A stretch of 6,197 nt of DNA, taken from Oscillospiraceae bacterium (lineage in GTDB: Bacteria > Bacillota > Clostridia > Oscillospirales > Ruminococcaceae). Under the pieces are notes generated by a model, which was not told where the DNA came from, did no database searches, and saw only the letters and a list, made by a program, of their open reading frames with translations. A program made the translations under genes and the position numbers. This document shows positions 5,777-6,197 of the stretch, piece after piece (the first letter of the stretch is position 1; every line of letters begins with the position of its first letter). The DNA lies in contig JAFOYK010000078.1 of assembly GCA_017424665.1 (NCBI GenBank), positions 1-6,197 on the forward strand. The letters run 5' to 3'.

Positions 5777-6197
5777 ATCTTTCTTTCTCGACCCGCGGCT
5801 GGCAATCTCTTGGCTGGGAAGAAATAATTGAAATTGCGGACGAAATGCGTTTTTCCGGAATTGAACTTTATAACGTTCAGAAACGCCCCGAACTTACCGA
5901 AAAGGGTTGCCCGCTCCATAAACACAGCACCGCCGCCACCGCAAGAAATCTTCGCGAACGCGGAATAAAAATCCCCTGCCTTGATTCTTCCATCGATATT
6001 TCCGTTTCCGGAAATTCCGATTCCGTAAAAGAACTTATTGACACCGCCCATAACCTTAAAGTTCCTTATGTCTGTGCTGTTGCACTCAATGACGATGAGG
6101 AAACCGTAAGATCTTCCGTTTCGGAACTTATTTCCTATGCTGAAGAAGTCGGCGTTGTTCTTCTTATCAAGACCAGCGGAATTTATTCCGATACCGC
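5773..6197 (+). CDS. Xylose isomerase/AP endonuclease-like TIM-barrel protein (sugar phosphate isomerase/epimerase family), 3'-truncated
   Basis: The frame is open from the ATG at 5773 to the window end (141 codons, no stop), so only the N-terminal half of a barrel of this size is seen. It starts MNLSFSTRGWQSLGWEEII, continues with FSGIELYN (E31), then a strand/helix pattern with RGIKIPCLDSS, VKELIDTAHNLKVPYVCAV and EEVGVVLLIKTSG. This order is typical of the xylose-isomerase-like barrel, where strand 1 begins with a sequence such as lgfsT, strand 2 carries GIEL and a later strand carries a metal-binding Glu. In the last visible strand the usual Glu position appears to be K133, which would change the metal site. 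It overlaps the LeuA-like gene by 4 nt with its own strong Shine-Dalgarno. Substrate and reaction are unknown; the partner gene suggests a shared role, but nothing in the visible part names it. Confidence 0.75.
   Translation, partial: MNLSFSTRGWQSLGWEEIIEIADEMRFSGIELYNVQKRPELTEKGCPLHKHSTAATARNLRERGIKIPCLDSSIDISVSGNSDSVKELIDTAHNLKVPYVCAVALNDDEETVRSSVSELISYAEEVGVVLLIKTSGIYSDT

Overview
The window looks like a chromosomal metabolic region from an anaerobic member of the Clostridia (Firmicutes). The support is a ferredoxin-dependent branched-chain 2-oxoacid oxidoreductase, strong Shine-Dalgarno sites (AAGGAGG type), tight operon packing, a classical rho-independent terminator, an AT-rich intergenic region between genes of moderate GC, and very strong codon bias (CTT for Leu, GTT for Val, TCC for Ser). 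A gut Oscillospirales/Ruminococcaceae-like source is a guess from codon style and gene order, not a demonstrated placement. I see no mobile element, CRISPR array, tRNA or rRNA.

Layout. Bases 1-4184 read as one operon on the + strand: the C-terminal part of a MinD/ParA-like P-loop protein, then the four subunits of a 2-oxoacid:ferredoxin oxidoreductase in the order delta (ferredoxin), alpha (VorB type), beta (TPP-binding) and gamma, then a branched-chain aminotransferase (IlvE type). All gaps are 24 nt or less, and beta and gamma overlap by 8 nt. A strong hairpin plus T-tract at about 4199-4235 ends this unit. An AT-rich spacer (about 4233-4343) follows, with a candidate promoter and phased A/T tracts. 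A second unit then begins: a 471-residue protein built like 2-isopropylmalate synthase (LeuA), overlapping by 4 nt (ATGA) a xylose-isomerase-like TIM-barrel protein that runs off the right edge.

How the genes fit together. The aminotransferase interconverts valine, leucine and isoleucine with their 2-oxoacids. The oxidoreductase interconverts these 2-oxoacids and CoA with branched acyl-CoA, CO2 and reduced ferredoxin. Together they form a short path that can run toward amino-acid oxidation or, with reduced ferredoxin, toward amino-acid synthesis from branched-chain acids. The direction cannot be read from the sequence.

The most unusual item is the LeuA-like protein. Its C-terminal leucine-sensing type domain looks intact, but the N-terminal TIM barrel has lost every residue I can align to the divalent-metal site of the family: the RD of the N-terminal DTTLRDGEQ-type motif is KQ, and the HCH motif is SCS. 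The GERAGN loop is also gone and the linker appears shortened. It is therefore probably not an ordinary isopropylmalate synthase, and may be a regulatory pseudoenzyme or a metal-independent relative with a new function. The next gene, translationally coupled to it, also appears to lack a usual metal-binding Glu in the part that is visible.
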